Positions 16,944-25,481 are shown, numbered from the stretch's first letter. The stretch: DNA of 37,290 bases from Candidatus Poribacteria bacterium (GCA_009845545.1 VXZK01000370.1:1-37290), one strand, 5' to 3'. Notes: generated by a model from the letters alone, not told the origin. Numbers and translations are program-made.

Positions 16944-17083
16944 ACTTTTTTTCAAGAAGCCTTCAGCCATCAGCCGTCAGCGGTTCGTAAACGTTACGAC
17001 GAAAAAATCGTTTCTACAAGAAATATCCTACGATTGGAAAACCTAAATTATGGAAAACTGAATGGCTTTGCTTTCTTTGATAC

Positions 17084-17112
17084 TTGACAGGATTCCTGAC
17101 CTATGGTAAAAA
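17084..17112 (+). promoter_or_regulatory. Candidate promoter for the beta-helix lipoprotein gene
   Basis: TTGACA, a 17-bp spacer and TAAAAA end 6 bases before the ATG at 17119. Transcription would begin at or next to the start codon, so the message would be leaderless; no Shine-Dalgarno site is visible upstream. Confidence 0.5.
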
Positions 17113-17118
17113 TATAGC

Positions 17119-18210
17119 ATGAAAATAACACCTATCAAACAACAACATAAGAAATTCACGCCTTATACCCTTCTAATTTTCCTGATCTGTGTCCTATCGG
17201 CATTTTATTGCGGATGCCAAAGCGAGATGTTTAACTTCAACATAGACGGTGCAAGTTTTGAGATTGTAGAGAAATCCGGCGAGTTGACTGAGAATGAAGT
17301 CTGGGACGGACGCATCTATATCACCAGCACCGTCGTGGTGCCGGAAGGAATAACATTGACCATCCGTTCGGGAACTATTGTCGGTTTTGAACCGATGGAT
17401 ACCCCGAGCGAACTCATCGTGCACGGTGAACTCTATGCCGAAGGGTCACCAGAGCGTATGATCGTCTTCGGTTCCTTAGGGAAACAGCGGAAAATCGAAC
17501 AATCACCAATAGCAAAAACAACGACGCCTACATTTGCGACAAATCCGTCTGCAATGGAGGGACACGGGGATACCGATCCCCGGATTCCGAAAACGGTAGC
17601 GGCAGCTCCGCCAAGAGCCGGAGATTGGGCAGGCATCCAGATTGAAGCCACAAGTCCGAATAGCCGTCTAACATATTGCCGGATTCAACACGCGACTGTC
17701 GGTATCAGAGCACGAACGGACGCACTCCAAATCGAAAGCTGCCTTTTTAGCGAGAATAATACAGGCGTACTTTGTGAAAGCACCAATCCGACGATTAGCC
17801 GCAACGAATTTAACAGGAACGGCATCGGCACAAAATTACAGGGCAGTGCTTCACCGGAAATCGAGTACAACGAATTCACCGCCAACGAATACGGCATTTC
17901 ATGTGAAGATGACTCCCGACCGCGTATCCAGTATAATATCCTTCGCGCTAATTATCAAAATGCGATTACTTGCTATTCTACTGCCTCCCCAGAAATCGTC
18001 TCTAATAACATCACGATGAACATCGGTTGGGCGGTCTATGATGGTGGTAGACTCCGGGACAATTTCATTCAAGGCAATAAGCAGGTTGGACCGAATATAA
18101 CAGAGCTCGGCATGGGCACGCAGAGCGATCAGTTCTACGGCGTAGAGGAATCCTTTGAACCGAGAAATTCTCCGGTGACAGAGGCTGGTGTGCCGCGAGA
18201 AAATTTCTAA
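17119..18210 (+). CDS. Secreted lipoprotein with right-handed beta-helix repeats
   Basis: The 363-residue protein starts with a basic, then hydrophobic signal ending AFYCGC, a relaxed lipobox with Cys about residue 33, so it is probably lipid-anchored outside the cytoplasm. Residues about 60-115 resemble the capping strand of beta-helix proteins (GTIVGFEPMDTPSELIVHG). Residues about 170-330 carry parallel beta-helix repeats with NNTGVLCE, NGIGTKLQG and NEYGISCEDDS turns. Such folds bind or cleave polysaccharides, but no catalytic residues can be assigned. A Ser/Thr/Pro-rich insertion separates the two parts. It is 14 bp ahead of the UbiA-like gene. Confidence 0.82.
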   Translation: MKITPIKQQHKKFTPYTLLIFLICVLSAFYCGCQSEMFNFNIDGASFEIVEKSGELTENEVWDGRIYITSTVVVPEGITLTIRSGTIVGFEPMDTPSELIVHGELYAEGSPERMIVFGSLGKQRKIEQSPIAKTTTPTFATNPSAMEGHGDTDPRIPKTVAAAPPRAGDWAGIQIEATSPNSRLTYCRIQHATVGIRARTDALQIESCLFSENNTGVLCESTNPTISRNEFNRNGIGTKLQGSASPEIEYNEFTANEYGISCEDDSRPRIQYNILRANYQNAITCYSTASPEIVSNNITMNIGWAVYDGGRLRDNFIQGNKQVGPNITELGMGTQSDQFYGVEESFEPRNSPVTEAGVPRENF

Positions 18211-18224
18211 TAGGAAATTGATAT

Positions 18225-19148
18225 ATGAGCCGCCTCAAAGCCTATCTTGAACTCGTCCGCTATCCGCTCTTTGCGATTCCGATCGTCGCGACGCTTCCAG
18301 GCGCGCTCATCGCAAGTCACGGACAGTTGACGTGGCGTGTTACGGTAGCATTGGTCATCGCGCTTTTTGGCTACTTCGCCGGAATGATAAAAAACGACTA
18401 TTTCCATCACGAAACGGACAAACAGACAAACCCAGAACGTCCACTGCCCTCTCAGCGACTCACACCGCGACAAGCCATCATACCCGCAAGCCTTATCTAC
18501 GGATTATGTGTTATCGGCGGTTTCCTGCTCAATCCGCAAACCGGTTTCCTTGTCATGGGGTTGGTCGCGATTTCGCATCTCTACAACGCTATTTTCAAAG
18601 CGAAAGGCATCTTAGGAAGTCTCACACTGCCTTTGGGAATTGGGTTACTGAGTATCTTCGGCGCATTAGTCGTTAGTGGGACTGTGCCCCGTTTGGTGTG
18701 GTACGCCTTTGCTGCGACGACGCTTTACGATTTAGGCACACATATCACAACGACGTTCAAAGACATTTCACGCGACAAACACCTCGGCATCCTAACCACA
18801 CCGCTTCAGATTGGGATCCGGCCCGCGCTCTGGGTTTCTGCGATTGCGACGGTACTCGCTTTCGCTATCGCACTTTTACCATACTGGCTGGAGCCGGATG
18901 TTCAGAAGTCTTATATTGTTTGGGTAATTTTGGGTGTCGTTGCCACTGTTAGCACCCGTATCTCACTCTATTTGGAACCCAACGAGAAAAACGGTTATTT
19001 CGCACTGAAGGGTTCGATGGTGGGTTCTATTCTCTTTTTTCCGTGCCTTATCGGCGCGCAGGTCTCTATCGTTATTTCCGCAGCGGTCATTCTGCCGTTG
19101 CTATTGATTACACTGTTTCTGTTAAAAACGACGCGCCAAGAGGTTTAA
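18225..19148 (+). CDS. UbiA-superfamily membrane prenyltransferase
   Basis: The 307-residue protein has about eight membrane helices. The first diphosphate-Mg motif is NDYFHHETDKQTNPERPLPS at residues 57-76; the usual N-D-x-x-D-x-x-x-D has His at the second Asp position. The second motif is FKDISRDKHLGILTTP near residue 183. Enzymes of this family transfer a prenyl or similar group from a diphosphate to an aromatic or other acceptor in quinone, heme or lipid synthesis; the substrate is not determined here. AGGA lies 9 bases before the ATG. Gaps of 14 bp upstream and 46 bp downstream place it in one operon with the lipoprotein and the sulfatase-fold gene. Confidence 0.88.
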   Translation: MSRLKAYLELVRYPLFAIPIVATLPGALIASHGQLTWRVTVALVIALFGYFAGMIKNDYFHHETDKQTNPERPLPSQRLTPRQAIIPASLIYGLCVIGGFLLNPQTGFLVMGLVAISHLYNAIFKAKGILGSLTLPLGIGLLSIFGALVVSGTVPRLVWYAFAATTLYDLGTHITTTFKDISRDKHLGILTTPLQIGIRPALWVSAIATVLAFAIALLPYWLEPDVQKSYIVWVILGVVATVSTRISLYLEPNEKNGYFALKGSMVGSILFFPCLIGAQVSIVISAAVILPLLLITLFLLKTTRQEV

Positions 19149-19194
19149 GGCGCGACTTTGTGTAAGACGCATTAAAGGAGGCAAATTATCAGAT

Positions 19195-20643
19195 ATGAAA
19201 AACATTGTTTTGTTGATTACGGATACCTTTCGGTATGATAACTTAGGTGAACGCGCGAGACGCACCATTCGCACGCCAATGCTCGATAAATTTGAGGCGG
19301 AGCGCGCAACGGCTATCGACAAATTCTATATGAGCAGCTTCCCCACCGTCCCACACCGGACGGATATTATGACAGCAACAGTCGGGTGGCCCCACTATCC
19401 GTGGCAGCCCATCGATCAAAGTGGACGGACGGTCATCGCGAGACTTCTGAGCCAGCAGGGGTACGCAACGCAGCTGATATGTGATACGCCACACTTGTTC
19501 AACGTCCGTTTCCAGCACTGTTTTGAAGCCGCGTTCCAGCATCGGGGTCAGGAAGGAGACAAACCGCTTCTCCATCTCAATGACGAAATAAAAGTCGTTA
19601 TGCCGAATGAGAAGACACGACCGCATCCAGCGTTCCGTGGGCACACACTGCCGAACACGCACCGTTGGACGAACCGGTACTACCAGTATGAGTCGGAGAC
19701 GTTCTCCGGTAGGACCTCCGAGACCACAATCCGATGGTTGGAGGAGAATCACAACTCGGGGCCCTTCTTCCTCTGGGTAGATTTCTTCGATCCGCACGAA
19801 CCCTGGGATCCACCGGAATACCTCGTCAAACGCTACGATCCGGATTACACCGGTCCGCCGATGCTCCATCCGAACTACGGTCTGTCCTCCCTCTTTACGG
19901 ATGCGGAGCTGCACAACCTATGGGCACACTACGCCGGTGAATCCGAACTCGTTGACCGCCACATCGGACGTGTTCTGCAGAAAGTGGAAGATTTAGAGTT
20001 ATGGGACGATACGCTCGTTGTTGTGTTGTCCGACCACGGGATGTCTATCGGTGAACACAGTCGGACAGGTAAATCCAACATTGATCCAAAGGATGAACGC
20101 TACTGGCCCACGTACCCGGAAATTAACCACGAGATGTTCTTGGTTGCTGGTGGTGATGTCCCGCAAGGGCAACGTCTGGATCTCATCGCGCAGCCGATGG
20201 ATATTATGCCGACACTCTGCGAATTGGCGGGTGTTACCTTGGATCCACCAAAACCGTTTGAGGGACGTTCCTTCGCGAATGCGCTCCTTAATGGCGATAC
20301 ACAGCACAGGGAATACGCCGTAACCGGTTGCCATATCGGTGCCCGCGATGGAAGTGTCCCGCGCCGTGCGACAACACCGTTCCTCGTTACCGAACGCTGG
20401 GGATACGCACCTGTCGGTGAATATGGCAGACCGGAGTTGTTTGATTTGACTGTAGATCCGATAGCCGAGAACAATATTGCTGGAGATAACATGGAACTCG
20501 TCAAGGAGTTGCATGAACTGTTTATGTCGCATCTTACGGAGCATAACGCACCTGAGAAGTTCCTTGATCTCTGGAAAGAAGAACCTTCCGGTGATGGGCG
20601 CGGCAAATGGTCGATTGACTATCCAGAGGAGTCGGATGAATAG
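19195..20643 (+). CDS. Sulfatase-fold hydrolase with Thr at the nucleophile position
   Basis: The 482-residue protein has the sulfatase/alkaline phosphatase fold: NIVLLITDTFRYDN for metal binding at the N-terminus, WVDFFDPHEPWDPP, VVLSDHGMSIGEH with the second metal ligands, and a C-terminal domain ending near residue 470. At the active site, TVPHR (residues 51-55) occupies the place of C-x-P-S-R, so Cys is replaced by Thr and Ser by His. It therefore cannot carry formylglycine and is more likely a phosphate-, phosphonate- or phosphodiester-type hydrolase using Thr, as in other superfamily branches; that is inference. No signal peptide is seen. GGAGG lies 13 bases upstream, which is a long spacing. 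Confidence 0.88.
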   Translation: MKNIVLLITDTFRYDNLGERARRTIRTPMLDKFEAERATAIDKFYMSSFPTVPHRTDIMTATVGWPHYPWQPIDQSGRTVIARLLSQQGYATQLICDTPHLFNVRFQHCFEAAFQHRGQEGDKPLLHLNDEIKVVMPNEKTRPHPAFRGHTLPNTHRWTNRYYQYESETFSGRTSETTIRWLEENHNSGPFFLWVDFFDPHEPWDPPEYLVKRYDPDYTGPPMLHPNYGLSSLFTDAELHNLWAHYAGESELVDRHIGRVLQKVEDLELWDDTLVVVLSDHGMSIGEHSRTGKSNIDPKDERYWPTYPEINHEMFLVAGGDVPQGQRLDLIAQPMDIMPTLCELAGVTLDPPKPFEGRSFANALLNGDTQHREYAVTGCHIGARDGSVPRRATTPFLVTERWGYAPVGEYGRPELFDLTVDPIAENNIAGDNMELVKELHELFMSHLTEHNAPEKFLDLWKEEPSGDGRGKWSIDYPEESDE

Positions 20644-20669
20644 GAAAATCGAAGGTTAGAATGAAAAAA

Positions 20670-20700
20670 GAGGCTTTAGGTAACGCTAACCTAAAGCCTC
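20670..20700 (-). terminator. Intrinsic terminator between convergent genes
   Basis: A perfect 12-bp stem, GAGGCTTTAGGT / ACCTAAAGCCTC, encloses a 7-base loop. On the minus strand it is followed by TTTTTT (from 20669 down), so it ends the solute-binding protein transcript. From the plus side the stem lies 27 bp after the hydrolase stop but lacks a T-run, so it may also slow that transcript. Confidence 0.85.
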
Positions 20701-20738
20701 TCTGTGTATGTCAGGCTTGACTTAATTGAGACACACGC

Positions 20739-21911
20739 CTACTCAAAAATCTCAAATTCACCATCTTTGACAATCAGAACAATCGGGTCGTAGACAGCAT
20801 CTCCAACTTCGTTAAAGGAGAACGGACCGAGGATTGTTTCAAAATCTCGAATTTCCGCGAGCGCAGCAGCAATCGCCTTTGGATCGGTTGATTCGGCATC
20901 GGCTATCCCTTTGGCGAGAATATGAACAGCGGCGTAAAATTGCGCCGCCCAAATATTCGGTTCAATTCCGTATTTCATGCTGTAGTTCTGAACAAAGGTT
21001 TGATTGCCCGGTGTATCCGCTGTGCTATCCCAACTCGTAAAAGTGATGGCTCCCTCAGCAGCATCTCCTGCAGCTGCTACTAAATCTCTGGACAGCGTGA
21101 GGTTCACAATGAACGGAATATCAGAAGGAACGCCGAGTGCACGTCCTCGAATCAGGATATCGGAAATATCCCCGACAGTGGCTGAGATAAAGATGGCATC
21201 CGGATTCAATGCTTTGATGCGAGTGAATTGGGTGGATAAGTCAGTCTCGTCGGTTTGGAAGCTCTCCGCCGTGAGAATCTCAACACCGTTATCGGTAAGT
21301 GCTTCCCTCAACTCCGCATCGCTGGTCCGGGAAAAGAGATCAACCTCATCAAATAACGTAGCCACTTTTTGGTACCCGAGTTTCTCCTGTGTCACTCTGA
21401 CCCCGTTCGGGATAAGTACACCCGTGGTCAGATTGGTTCGGAAAACAAAATCGCTAATTGCGCTCAAGCCAGAAGCGGCTGAGGAAGGGCTAATCGCTAC
21501 GACCTGATTCTGGTGCGCGATCGGAAAAGCCTCTTGTGCCTGACTTGAGGATCCCGGACCGAGGATTACAGAAACTTTATCTTCATGAATCAGTTGGTTA
21601 AAAGCTTCAACCGCGCCCTCTACGGTACTCTGACCATCCTCCGTGATGAGTTTGATTTTCACGTGGCTGTGTTGTGAATTGTTAATCTCTGAAACAGCGA
21701 GTTCAATACCGTATTCTAACGGAGAGCTTGCCAAACTGGATGGTCCTGTCATAGGGTAGACAGCACCGACTAAAATTTCTCCGTCAACCGCTTCCATCTG
21801 TGGCACGGTAGGTTGGACAATCTGCTGGACCCGTTCACAACCTATAAAACCCACAATTAACACAACAATAGCTGATACAAACGCGAATGTTATGATTTTT
21901 TTACTGTTCAA
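20739..21911 (-). CDS. Periplasmic-binding lipoprotein of the branched-chain amino acid type
   Basis: The 390-residue protein has a lipoprotein signal (IVVLIVGFIGC, Cys about residue 25) and the type I periplasmic-binding fold of the LivJ/ANF-receptor family. Visible are ILVGAVYPMTGPSS, VILGPGSSSQAQEAFPIA, VVAISPSSAASGLS and FVFRTNLTTG. Such proteins deliver Leu/Ile/Val or related small amides to an ABC importer. No permease or ATPase gene is nearby, so this is an orphan receptor or pairs with a distant transporter. The start is a TTG with AAGGAG 8 bases upstream, a convincing site. A MITE-like element ends 23 bp upstream, so the promoter must lie within or beyond that element. Confidence 0.92.
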   Translation of the reverse strand: MNSKKIITFAFVSAIVVLIVGFIGCERVQQIVQPTVPQMEAVDGEILVGAVYPMTGPSSLASSPLEYGIELAVSEINNSQHSHVKIKLITEDGQSTVEGAVEAFNQLIHEDKVSVILGPGSSSQAQEAFPIAHQNQVVAISPSSAASGLSAISDFVFRTNLTTGVLIPNGVRVTQEKLGYQKVATLFDEVDLFSRTSDAELREALTDNGVEILTAESFQTDETDLSTQFTRIKALNPDAIFISATVGDISDILIRGRALGVPSDIPFIVNLTLSRDLVAAAGDAAEGAITFTSWDSTADTPGNQTFVQNYSMKYGIEPNIWAAQFYAAVHILAKGIADAESTDPKAIAAALAEIRDFETILGPFSFNEVGDAVYDPIVLIVKDGEFEIFE

Positions 21912-21934
21912 GTTATCTCCTTGTTTTCATGTAA

Positions 21935-22056
21935 TAGGACTTACGCATGCTGCTCTTTTGTAGCACAAACTTCCCAGTTTGTGGCAGGAGACCGCTGTGT
22001 TTTCCAGAAATTCTCATCTAACAGAACGGGCTGCAGTCAAAATTGCGTAAGTCCTG
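21935..22056. mobile_element. 122-bp MITE-like element with a target-site duplication
   Basis: The ends AGGACTTACGCA (21936-21947) and TGCGTAAGTCCT (22044-22055) are perfect 12-bp inverted repeats. The element is flanked by ATGTAA at 21929-21934 and 22057-22062, which looks like a 6-bp target duplication. Inside is a hairpin CACAAAC/GTTTGTG and no coding capacity. It is probably moved in trans by a transposase recognising the AGGACTTACGCA ends. It lies between the type III-like helicase gene and the solute-binding protein gene. Confidence 0.75.
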
Positions 22057-22073
22057 ATGTAACTGGTTTTGCT

Positions 22074-24476
22074 TCAATCAAGATTTTGGGAAAGTTTTGC
22101 TCGAATGGCATCAAAATCAGGTCCCTTGGGCATGATGAACAAGCAACTTCCATCGCTACGCGCCTCCCATAGCCCACCGATTTCACGTTTTTCTTTTGCA
22201 TCGTCGGCAGACCAGAGATGGTCACCTTTGTATTCAACAATGAGGTAACGTCCGTCGGTTAAAAGACATACAAAGTCAGGATAAAACTTATCCGTTGCAG
22301 TCTGAAGCCAGAAGGAAAACTTGGGTTGGCGTTCAAGATTTCGCACCCAAAATTTAACTTCAGGCAACCTGTCAATGAACTCCGCGCATTTGAATTCTTC
22401 ACCCTCCGACTTCAAATCGCCGACGTGTTGATAGTAGTGCTTCTGAAATTGATAATGCCCTGTATAACGGGTGTTGTAGGGATAACTGTGTGGTTCAAAG
22501 GAGAAGCAGTGGTCCGGTGAAACCACAACCGGAGTTGCACATTCAGGCAGAAGGTAGCTTTCGTAGGCAGTTTTGTGCACATTTTGGCGATGGCTATCAA
22601 TTTTTGCCGCAGCGGCATCCTTCAAAGCATATTTATTGCGGATGAGGACCTCTATTGGAATGCTGCGCTCCTCAACAAGATACTTGACTAACCGTTGCAG
22701 AAAAGGCAAAGATTCACGCTGTAAAATATCAAGATGTTTAATGGTTCTATCGAGCCAGTTTGCGAGGTGTGTGGCATCCCAGTTGTCATCTGGTGCGAGA
22801 AAAGACATCTGTTGATGGAGTTGCCCCAAGAAACGCATCTCTACTCTACCCTCTTGAGAAAGCCCTATTTCGCCGCGCTCCCCCGTGTTAAATTCGGATG
22901 GAAACTCTTCTTCAGTGAGTTCAGCGTCACATTCAGACAACTGCCACGGGGTTTGTAAAAATCGTGACTCTTCAAACTCAAGGTGCCCCTGTTCCCCTTG
23001 GACCATTAATTTAGGCACCTTAAAAATTTTACCACGTTCAGCGGGCGTGGGCTCAGTATCAGACTGTGTCATACCTTCAAAGAACGGTAACTCATCTTGC
23101 TGCTCTTCCGTAGGACGAATAAGCTCGGCAGCTGCCTGCTTCTCAAATCCATTCTGGACAAGCCCATCGGTTAAGGCAGAGGCAGCTTCGTAGAAATTTT
23201 GGGATGCAACAAAAGCGTAAGCACTATTGAGCGATTCCTGTTTCTTTCGCTGTGCCTTCGGGAGACGCATGACCCTACCCAATATCTGTTCAACAGCAGT
23301 AGAAGATCTCATTTCAGCGACAGAGCAGAGGACATAGGCAAACGGGCAATCCCACCCTTCTCGCAACGCTTGAACAGTAATCACGTAACGAATTGGACAT
23401 TTTCGATCGTTGATGTCAACATCGTCAAGTCCTCTGTCTTCGCCTGTGGCACGCGCGATCTGCTCTTCTGGAATGTTGTGTTCTTCAAGTAAGCATCTCT
23501 CAACGACTTCGACAGTTAAAGTCTCTCGGTCTTTATTTTTCGGCTGCGCCTGAATGAGCATAACAGGACGGATATATTCACCTGTCTCTTCCCGTTCTTT
23601 CTCGGCATCTATTTCAAGCGCGCTGCGTTGTGTAATGGCGGCAGCGAGTAGCCGTTTCCACTCCGGTATAGTCTCTAACTGAATCGGCATTTTGATCATG
23701 TCTTCCGCTTGAAGTTCAGCGGCAGAGACGGTATAGAGAACGTTGGAAGGGTTTTGCTCCATATCGGGTGTCGCAGTGAATTCAATGATTGCAGATGGAT
23801 TGAAACGGGTAAGCGTTTCAAAAGAGAGTGGAGTCCGGGCGTTATGCGCTTCATCAACGATGATGATCGGACGTTTGACGCATAAGAGGTTTGCGAGTGA
23901 ATAGGCGGGTTTACCGTTGTCGCTCTCAAGTTCTGAAAGGATATCGTCTGAAAGGTTTGCGAAATGTCCCATTAGCGCGCCTGAATCTTCATAAACCTTG
24001 CGTCCCTCTGTATCTTCAACGCGGAACGCTTGCATCGTGGAGACAATAATCGTGATTTTTGTATTAAGAATGTGGGGTTGCAGATGAAGGGCCTCGCCAA
24101 CAGTACGGATCTCCACGTTGTGACCGGCAGATCTAAAAGCATCTCTGTACGGATGATCGGGTTCTTTAAGGGCTTTGAGTGTTTGGTCGCGTATGGCATT
24201 TGAAGGGGTCAACCAAAGCACAATCGGACTTTCAGTCTTTAAGAGTTCAGAGGCAGTAATCCCGACAGCGTGGCACGCAACGAAAGTTTTACCACCGCCC
24301 GTAGGGAGTCTAAGACAGACATAAGGCATACCGGGTAAGCCTTCAACGGCGGCATAAGGTCGCTGGGTAAGGTCGTAGAACGCGGTGTTGGCATTCTCAT
24401 ACCGCAGGCATTTTTGGTAGTATTCCGTTAATGTTTCAAGCGTACGTTCTTGGTATTCTTTGAGCGGTAGGTGCAT
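22074..24476 (-). CDS. Type III-like restriction subunit: DEAD/DEAH helicase with C-terminal nuclease
   Basis: The 800-residue protein is an SF2 helicase fused to a nuclease. Motif I is LPTGGGKTF (residues 57-65), motif II is VDEAHNAR with D208, motif III is FTATPD, and motif VI is ILGRVMRLP. Near residues 730-752, YPDFVCLLTDGRYLIVEYKGD fits a PD-(D/E)xK nuclease, as in type III Res subunits. With a Mod partner, such proteins translocate or switch along DNA and cut unmodified DNA. The matching methyltransferase gene lies 3.7 kb upstream on the same strand, separated by three other genes. The start has no Shine-Dalgarno site (A-rich leader only). Alternatively it could serve as a stand-alone defence helicase. 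Confidence 0.87.
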   Translation of the reverse strand: MHLPLKEYQERTLETLTEYYQKCLRYENANTAFYDLTQRPYAAVEGLPGMPYVCLRLPTGGGKTFVACHAVGITASELLKTESPIVLWLTPSNAIRDQTLKALKEPDHPYRDAFRSAGHNVEIRTVGEALHLQPHILNTKITIIVSTMQAFRVEDTEGRKVYEDSGALMGHFANLSDDILSELESDNGKPAYSLANLLCVKRPIIIVDEAHNARTPLSFETLTRFNPSAIIEFTATPDMEQNPSNVLYTVSAAELQAEDMIKMPIQLETIPEWKRLLAAAITQRSALEIDAEKEREETGEYIRPVMLIQAQPKNKDRETLTVEVVERCLLEEHNIPEEQIARATGEDRGLDDVDINDRKCPIRYVITVQALREGWDCPFAYVLCSVAEMRSSTAVEQILGRVMRLPKAQRKKQESLNSAYAFVASQNFYEAASALTDGLVQNGFEKQAAAELIRPTEEQQDELPFFEGMTQSDTEPTPAERGKIFKVPKLMVQGEQGHLEFEESRFLQTPWQLSECDAELTEEEFPSEFNTGERGEIGLSQEGRVEMRFLGQLHQQMSFLAPDDNWDATHLANWLDRTIKHLDILQRESLPFLQRLVKYLVEERSIPIEVLIRNKYALKDAAAAKIDSHRQNVHKTAYESYLLPECATPVVVSPDHCFSFEPHSYPYNTRYTGHYQFQKHYYQHVGDLKSEGEEFKCAEFIDRLPEVKFWVRNLERQPKFSFWLQTATDKFYPDFVCLLTDGRYLIVEYKGDHLWSADDAKEKREIGGLWEARSDGSCLFIMPKGPDFDAIRAKLSQNLD

Positions 24477-24516
24477 TTTTTTATTTTTCGTGTTGGGGAG
24501 TTAGAATTATTTATAC

Positions 24517-24652
24517 GTTGTGTTTACATTTCATCATCAAAATCGTCGGGCAGTCAGTATCTACCGGAATTTGCGTCTATAGATCAAATGTACTTTTCAG
24601 AACTATGGAAGCCTTACCGTGACTGGATCCAGAGCCAAAATGTAAACACTAC
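24517..24652. repeat. Inverted-repeat element of about 136 bp, MITE-like
   Basis: GTGTTTACATTT (24520-24531) and AAATGTAAACAC (24638-24649) are perfect 12-bp inverted repeats, extendable by three bases with one mismatch. They enclose about 106 bp with no supported gene. A convincing target duplication is not visible beyond TAC on both sides. The element lies in the gap between the helical protein gene and the helicase gene, so it may influence transcription of the latter. Confidence 0.5.
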
Positions 24653-24719
24653 CTAAGAATTTGCCTCTGAATTTTGGCATCCAAACGCTGCAAATCCCGC
24701 CTGGCACTTGAGGCCAATA

Positions 24720-25421
24720 TCAATTCATACATTTCAAGTCGATTCCTAATTCTTCGGCAACCTCCTCAAGTGTATACATTTTACCGCCAGACCGGATATA
24801 TTCGTCTTCGCGTTCTAATTCTTCAATGAATTCTGGTCGCAATTCCAATCCATCGTCAGGGTCGTAATCATAATTCTCAAGAAACAGTTCCATTTCCAAA
24901 TAACAGACAAAAAACTCATAGAATTCAGCACGTAGACGTTCCGCTATTTCAATAGACTTTTCCGTTCCCATTAACTTAACGAGACGTTCCCGCGATGCAA
25001 AAAGCTGCCAATTTCCGAGTGTCCGCATGAAAGTTTGGAAGTCATCAACAGATAATGCTGCCACCTTTATCTCTGGCACAGGGTCAGTATCTAAGGATAA
25101 CCCCAGTCGCCGCGCTTCACGCCCTAAAGGTGAACTTCTCCGTTGCGCTTCTACAGCAGAAACCCGATGTTTCAGATGTGCCAGGGCATCAGTAGTCTTT
25201 ATGATCTCAAGAACAGACTCCTCATGCTCTTCCAATTCTAAGGCGAGCGCATAATAGCCGTTGAAGAACTCTCGAAACTCGTCTTCAAGTGCCTCGTGCG
25301 GGCTGTTCTTTGCAAGGAGCGCGGTGAGTCGTTCGCGCGATATGAATATATCTTCATTGACAATAGACACAACCCAGTCGCTGAACTGTTGAGACGTTAT
25401 TTTTTTTCTATTTGGTGTCAT
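24720..25421 (-). CDS. Internally duplicated helical protein of unknown function
   Basis: From the ATG at 25421 the protein has 233 residues; the ORF track starts three codons earlier at a GTG, but AGGTGA lies 5 bases before the ATG. Two copies of a helical unit of about 56 residues are visible, at residues 12-67 (FISRERLTALLAKNSPHEAL within it) and 127-183 (FASRERLVKLMGTEKSIEIA). Both copies run into an acidic, aromatic-rich helix ending in LELEEHEE or LEMELFLEN. The linker is Arg-rich. The tail MYTLEEVAEELGID resembles a short helix-turn-helix or antitoxin-like segment. No enzyme motif is seen. It lies 60 bp after the PLD-like gene in the same operon. It could regulate or neutralise that module; this is inference. 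Confidence 0.75.
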   Translation of the reverse strand: MTPNRKKITSQQFSDWVVSIVNEDIFISRERLTALLAKNSPHEALEDEFREFFNGYYALALELEEHEESVLEIIKTTDALAHLKHRVSAVEAQRRSSPLGREARRLGLSLDTDPVPEIKVAALSVDDFQTFMRTLGNWQLFASRERLVKLMGTEKSIEIAERLRAEFYEFFVCYLEMELFLENYDYDPDDGLELRPEFIEELEREDEYIRSGGKMYTLEEVAEELGIDLKCMN

Positions 25422-25481
25422 TGGGTTCACCTGTATCTTATCTGCGATTAGATTATTTTGCGCATTTGTCAGAACATGACA

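Larger units (their letters stand above)
16757..17118. other. Divergent intergenic region between ffh and the beta-helix lipoprotein gene
   Basis: This 362-bp stretch holds the ffh promoter and its leader of roughly 150 nt on the minus strand. A short tract of CAGCC/CATCAGCC-type repeats (around 16961-16985) adjoins the -35 box, and the lipoprotein promoter lies at its right end. No conserved reading frame is seen; the 96-codon ORF across it has no family resemblance. Confidence 0.6.

Noticed and set aside
16756-17046. 96-codon plus-strand ORF upstream of the lipoprotein
   Set aside because: It spans the consensus ffh promoter and repeat tract and has low-complexity composition without family features.
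19243-19914. 223-codon minus-strand ORF
   Set aside because: Antisense to the sulfatase-fold gene, whose motifs are clear; no motif or ribosome site of its own.
24471-24656. 61-codon plus-strand ORF before the helicase gene
   Set aside because: It lies almost wholly inside the inverted-repeat element and shows no family features.
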